A stretch of DNA of 64,000 bases from an uncultured Gallionellaceae bacterium (GTDB taxonomy: Bacteria; Pseudomonadota; Gammaproteobacteria; Burkholderiales; Gallionellaceae), in assembly GCA_903847155.1 (NCBI GenBank), contig CAINCU010000053.1:26479-90478 (forward strand), in the 5' to 3' direction. Under the pieces are notes generated by a model that was not told where the DNA came from, did not search any database, and worked only from the letters and a program-made list of their open reading frames with translations. How positions within the stretch are numbered: position 1 is the stretch's first letter; each line of letters starts with the position of its first letter. Shown one piece after another: positions 61,022 to 64,000 of this stretch. The translations under genes and the position numbers were made by a program.

Positions 61022-63073
61022 ATGAGCAATATTCAAATTGAACTAGTTCCTCACCGGCATGAAAGCCGTGCGCTACAAACTAAATTGGAAATACAGAATG
61101 TCGATTTACGTCGTGCGCAGATGGACATAGAAGAATCGCGCGACCGCTATATTGATCTGTATGAATTCGCTCCGATCGGTTATCTCACGCTTACCTGCGA
61201 TGGCATGATTTCCGAAGTAAATCTCACTGGCGCCGCACTGTTGGGAATGGCGCGCAATAAACTGATCAATCGCCGCTTTGACAGCTTTGTCACCGCCGAT
61301 GATAGAGGTCGCTGGCACAGCTATTTCCTGAACTTATTTCAAAGCATCGGACGTAAAGTTTGCGAACTGGTGATCCAGCGCAAAGATGGCACATTTTTTC
61401 ACGCTCAACTGGATTGCCAGAGAACACAATCCGACGACACATCCTTGATGCGCATCGCTCTTACCGACATAACCGAACGCATACAGACTGCAGTAAAGCT
61501 ACGAAAGGCAGATGCGAGTCTCCGATTGATGTTGGAAAGTGTGACTGATTGCGCCATCTTCATGCTGGATACAAAAGGATATGTAGAGAGCTGGAATAGC
61601 GGAGCACAGTTGCTATATGGATACAGTGCGGAGGAAATCATTGGCCAGCACTTCTCCCGGTTTTATCAGCCTGAAGACATTAATCGCGGTCAGCCGCAGC
61701 GGGAACTGGATGCAGTAATAGCACAAGAAAGGCTAGAAGTTGAGGGCTGGCGAGTGCGCAAGGACGGTTCGAGCTATTGGGCCAATGTGGTCATTTCAAC
61801 GATGCGGGACGAGATCGGTAATTTGTGCGGTTTTGTCAGGCTGACTCGGGACTTTTCCGAACACAGACGCCATGAACTGTTGCTGATTGAAAAGAACATC
61901 GAACTGGAACGCGCCAAGGCTGCAGCGGAAAAAGCCAACCTCGCCAAATCGGAATTTATTTCCCGTATGAGCCATGAGCTGCGCACTCCGCTCAATGCCA
62001 TCCTCGGTTTCGCTCAATTGTTGGAGGCTAGTATACTGCCACCATCCGCCATCCAATCTATAAGGCTGCAGCAGATTCTCAAAGCAGGATGGTATCTACT
62101 GGATCTGATCAACGAAATCCTCGATCTGGCGGTGATTGAGTCCGGCAAGCTAACACTGTCGACGGAACCGTTATCGCTGGCAAAAGTCATGCTCGAATGC
62201 CAAGCAATAATCGAACCGCAGGCACAAGAACGTGATATCAAACTGATATTTCCCAAGTTCACCATTCCTTACTTTGTCCGAGCCGATCGAATTCGGCTCA
62301 AGGAAGTTTTGATCAATCTTCTTTCCAACGCGATAAAATATAACCGTGAGCAAGGAATGGTCGAGGTGACGTGTGCAGAGAGTACTTCAGGACGCATACG
62401 CATCTGCATCAAAGATAATGGAATAGGATTGTCTCCAGAAAAGCTGTCGCAACTATTTCAACCGTTCAACCGTCTCGGACAAGAGAACGGAATTATAGAA
62501 GGGACAGGCATCGGTTTGGTGGTAACCAAGCGACTGGTTGACTTGATGGAAGGCACAATTGGCGCGGAAAGCACCGTCGGGGTGGGCAGTGAATTCTGGA
62601 TCGAACTGATTCAGTCCAATTTGCCACAACTTGCCACTGGAAATACCATGCCCGCAGAGCATTCTCCGCAAACTCATGAAAGCTCTAGGCAACGCATTTT
62701 GCTCTATGTGGAAGACAATCCGGCCAATCTGCTGCTGGTCGAACAAATCATTGAAAGTCACCCACATGTAAACATGTTGAGTGCGCGCGATGGCAATCAT
62801 GGCGTTGCGCTTGCACGCGCTCATCACCCGGATGTGATTTTGATGGACATCAATTTACCCGGCATCAGCGGCATCGAAGCCATGAATATCCTACGCAAGG
62901 ATCAGACTACGAAGCACATCCCTATCATAGCCCTTAGCGCCAATGCCATGCTCAGGGATATAGAGAAGGGACAAGAGGCTGGATTCTTTCGCTATCTCAC
63001 CAAACCAATCAAGATCAATGAATTTATGAGTGCTTTGGATGGAGCGCTGGGGTTTGTGGAAAAGGGCTTGTAG
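61022..63073 (+). CDS. Hybrid histidine kinase (PAS-PAS-HisKA-HATPase-REC)
   Basis: 683 residues, no membrane helix, so probably cytoplasmic. Two PAS domains (about 45-155, YEFAPIGYLTLTCDGMISEV; about 165-290, DCAIFMLDTKGYVESWNSGA), a coiled linker, HisKA with His318 (SRMSHELRTPLNAILGFAQL), an ATPase domain (DNGIGLSPEKL, GTGIGLVVTKRLVD) and a C-terminal receiver with Asp609 (VILMDINLPGISG). The signal and output partner are unknown. It ends next to a repeat-rich gap. Confidence 0.93.
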   Translation: MSNIQIELVPHRHESRALQTKLEIQNVDLRRAQMDIEESRDRYIDLYEFAPIGYLTLTCDGMISEVNLTGAALLGMARNKLINRRFDSFVTADDRGRWHSYFLNLFQSIGRKVCELVIQRKDGTFFHAQLDCQRTQSDDTSLMRIALTDITERIQTAVKLRKADASLRLMLESVTDCAIFMLDTKGYVESWNSGAQLLYGYSAEEIIGQHFSRFYQPEDINRGQPQRELDAVIAQERLEVEGWRVRKDGSSYWANVVISTMRDEIGNLCGFVRLTRDFSEHRRHELLLIEKNIELERAKAAAEKANLAKSEFISRMSHELRTPLNAILGFAQLLEASILPPSAIQSIRLQQILKAGWYLLDLINEILDLAVIESGKLTLSTEPLSLAKVMLECQAIIEPQAQERDIKLIFPKFTIPYFVRADRIRLKEVLINLLSNAIKYNREQGMVEVTCAESTSGRIRICIKDNGIGLSPEKLSQLFQPFNRLGQENGIIEGTGIGLVVTKRLVDLMEGTIGAESTVGVGSEFWIELIQSNLPQLATGNTMPAEHSPQTHESSRQRILLYVEDNPANLLLVEQIIESHPHVNMLSARDGNHGVALARAHHPDVILMDINLPGISGIEAMNILRKDQTTKHIPIIALSANAMLRDIEKGQEAGFFRYLTKPIKINEFMSALDGALGFVEKGL

Positions 63074-63618
63074 GATCCAGACACCATGTTCTCAAGCATA
63101 GTCCGCCAGCAATCGATGGCTGCCCGAAAGTGGCGAGAGTATTTTTGAATTTGTAATGACCGCTTCGTCCACGATCCAGCAAGTGGCGAAGGTCGGCTTT
63201 CTAGCATCGAGTTTACAACCCTGACTGACTCAAAGTGGCCGACTTGCGTCTGTCGTCCTACCGAATATACCGCCCGATAACAGACATTGAAACAAAATTA
63301 TTTTCGATGCCGCAAAGCGGACGGAGTTGATCGGCAGAAGCTAACCCACAAGGGACAGTCAAGCTTCGATTTTCGCTTCCCCAAACCCGCCATTCGCGAA
63401 GTAGCACTATCGACACGTTGCAGCCCTTCGACTTTATCGAAATGAGATATTCAACAGTCAACGATCTCCCGGCACATGGGTCAAATTGGATCGGCGCCTA
63501 TAGAGTGGGGCTGAATGGTCGCTAACGTGCCGATTGAGGTGCAGGGGCTGGAAATTCCACCCCCGCTTAGTCCGTCACCCACAACGAAGTACCGGATCAT
63601 AAGCTCATTATTCTGGTA
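63074..63618. repeat. Intergenic region holding the fullest copy of the dispersed repeat
   Basis: No gene recognised. The segment 63226-63440 carries blocks that reappear at 13190-13236 (matches 63383-63429 at 39 of 47) and about 26550-26633 (matches 63264-63347 loosely). Key words are GCGGACGG, CATTCGCGAAGTAGC and CGTTGCAGCC. The two other copies each cover a different half, which defines the repeat as at least about 165 bases. Confidence 0.6.
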
Positions 63619-64000
63619 TCAATGCCCCGGTTTAAGAATGACTTTGGTCCAGCCCTCCTTGCGCGCATCAAAGTTTTCATAAGCTTCGGCCGCCCGGTCG
63701 AGTGGCAGTTCGTGCGAGATGATGAAGGACGGTTTAGCTTTTCCTTCTGCGATCAGCTTACACAACTTGCGGTTGTATGCTTTTACATTTGCCTGGCCAG
63801 TCCCGATGTGCTGGCCCTTGATCCAAAACTGGCCAAAGTCGAACGCAATCTGTCCATGCTTGGCCAATTTATCTTTGGCGTGAGGGTCTTCCGGTACGAA
63901 AACCCCCACCACCCCGATACCGCCAGTCGGGCGCACGGTTTTCACTAGATTGTTCATCGTCAGGTTCGGCACCTCATGCCCTTTGTGGTCACAGCATTGA
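63619..64000 (-). CDS. Zinc-dependent alcohol / formaldehyde dehydrogenase, C-terminal part (cut by window edge)
   Basis: At least 127 residues; the frame stays open beyond the right edge (…DHKGHEVPNLTMNNLVKT), so the N-terminal catalytic domain lies outside. The visible part matches the C-terminal region of glutathione-independent formaldehyde dehydrogenase-like MDR proteins: PTGGIGVVGVFVPEDP, AFDFGQFWIKGQHIGTGQAN, KPSFIISHELPLDRAAEAYE and GWTKVILKPGH. NAD would bind in the segment split by the edge. Substrate is uncertain. Confidence 0.88.
   Translation of the reverse strand, partial: QCCDHKGHEVPNLTMNNLVKTVRPTGGIGVVGVFVPEDPHAKDKLAKHGQIAFDFGQFWIKGQHIGTGQANVKAYNRKLCKLIAEGKAKPSFIISHELPLDRAAEAYENFDARKEGWTKVILKPGH

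Overview
The window looks like a chromosomal segment of a lithotrophic betaproteobacterium. The fatty-acid cluster order, core protein types and a Sox thiosulfate-oxidation operon suit the Nitrosomonadales (Gallionellaceae or Sulfuricella-like). That placement is inference from gene content; no rRNA or other taxonomic marker is present.

Layout. (1) 1-8940: one dense plus-strand cluster for fatty-acid synthesis and its usual partners (plsX end, fabH, fabD, fabG, acpP, fabF, pabC, mltG, tmk, holB, tatD). (2) 9007-11065: a 2-kb element of five minus-strand genes, mostly overlapping by four bases, one of them like the VC1465-type Xer recombination activators of dif-integrating satellite phages. 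Its right edge is a near-perfect chromosomal dif site and its left edge a dif-like site with a degenerate XerD arm. (3) 11115-12946: tRNA-Val, gltX, tRNA-Ala, tRNA-Glu. (4) 12948-45575: about 32.6 kb bounded by the tRNA-Glu 3' end and a 21-bp repeat of it, read here as an old genomic island. (5) 45766-64000: core genes (nadE, rmuC, a dienelactone hydrolase, typA, a DEAD-box helicase, map, glnD, cheR, uvrB), a hybrid histidine kinase, and the start-truncated end of a zinc alcohol/formaldehyde dehydrogenase.

The putative island carries soxYZAXB plus a DUF302 gene, divergent from a TtrS/TtrR-like two-component system; one perfect palindrome sits at about -43 and -47 of the two candidate promoters. 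After that come a small tyrosine recombinase, a lone CheB, stress proteins (CsbD, lipoprotein, MtfA), a pair of HU-family genes of which the second fuses HU to a membrane helix and a LysM domain, an IS110 remnant, a Thr/Ala-rich repeat protein, and a carbohydrate set (pgm, tkt, a GH13 branching-type enzyme, and remnants of glucan phosphorylase and phosphoketolase). sodB, slipin, HdeD, a P-type proton ATPase, a toxin-antitoxin pair and a fic/helicase chimera complete it.

The sox genes would bind thiosulfate on SoxYZ, load it through SoxAX and release sulfate by SoxB; soxCD is not seen, so sulfane sulfur would be handled elsewhere. The items most worth following are the Xer-exploiting element whose attachment site lies inside a reading frame, the HU-membrane-LysM protein, and the shared sox/two-component operator.
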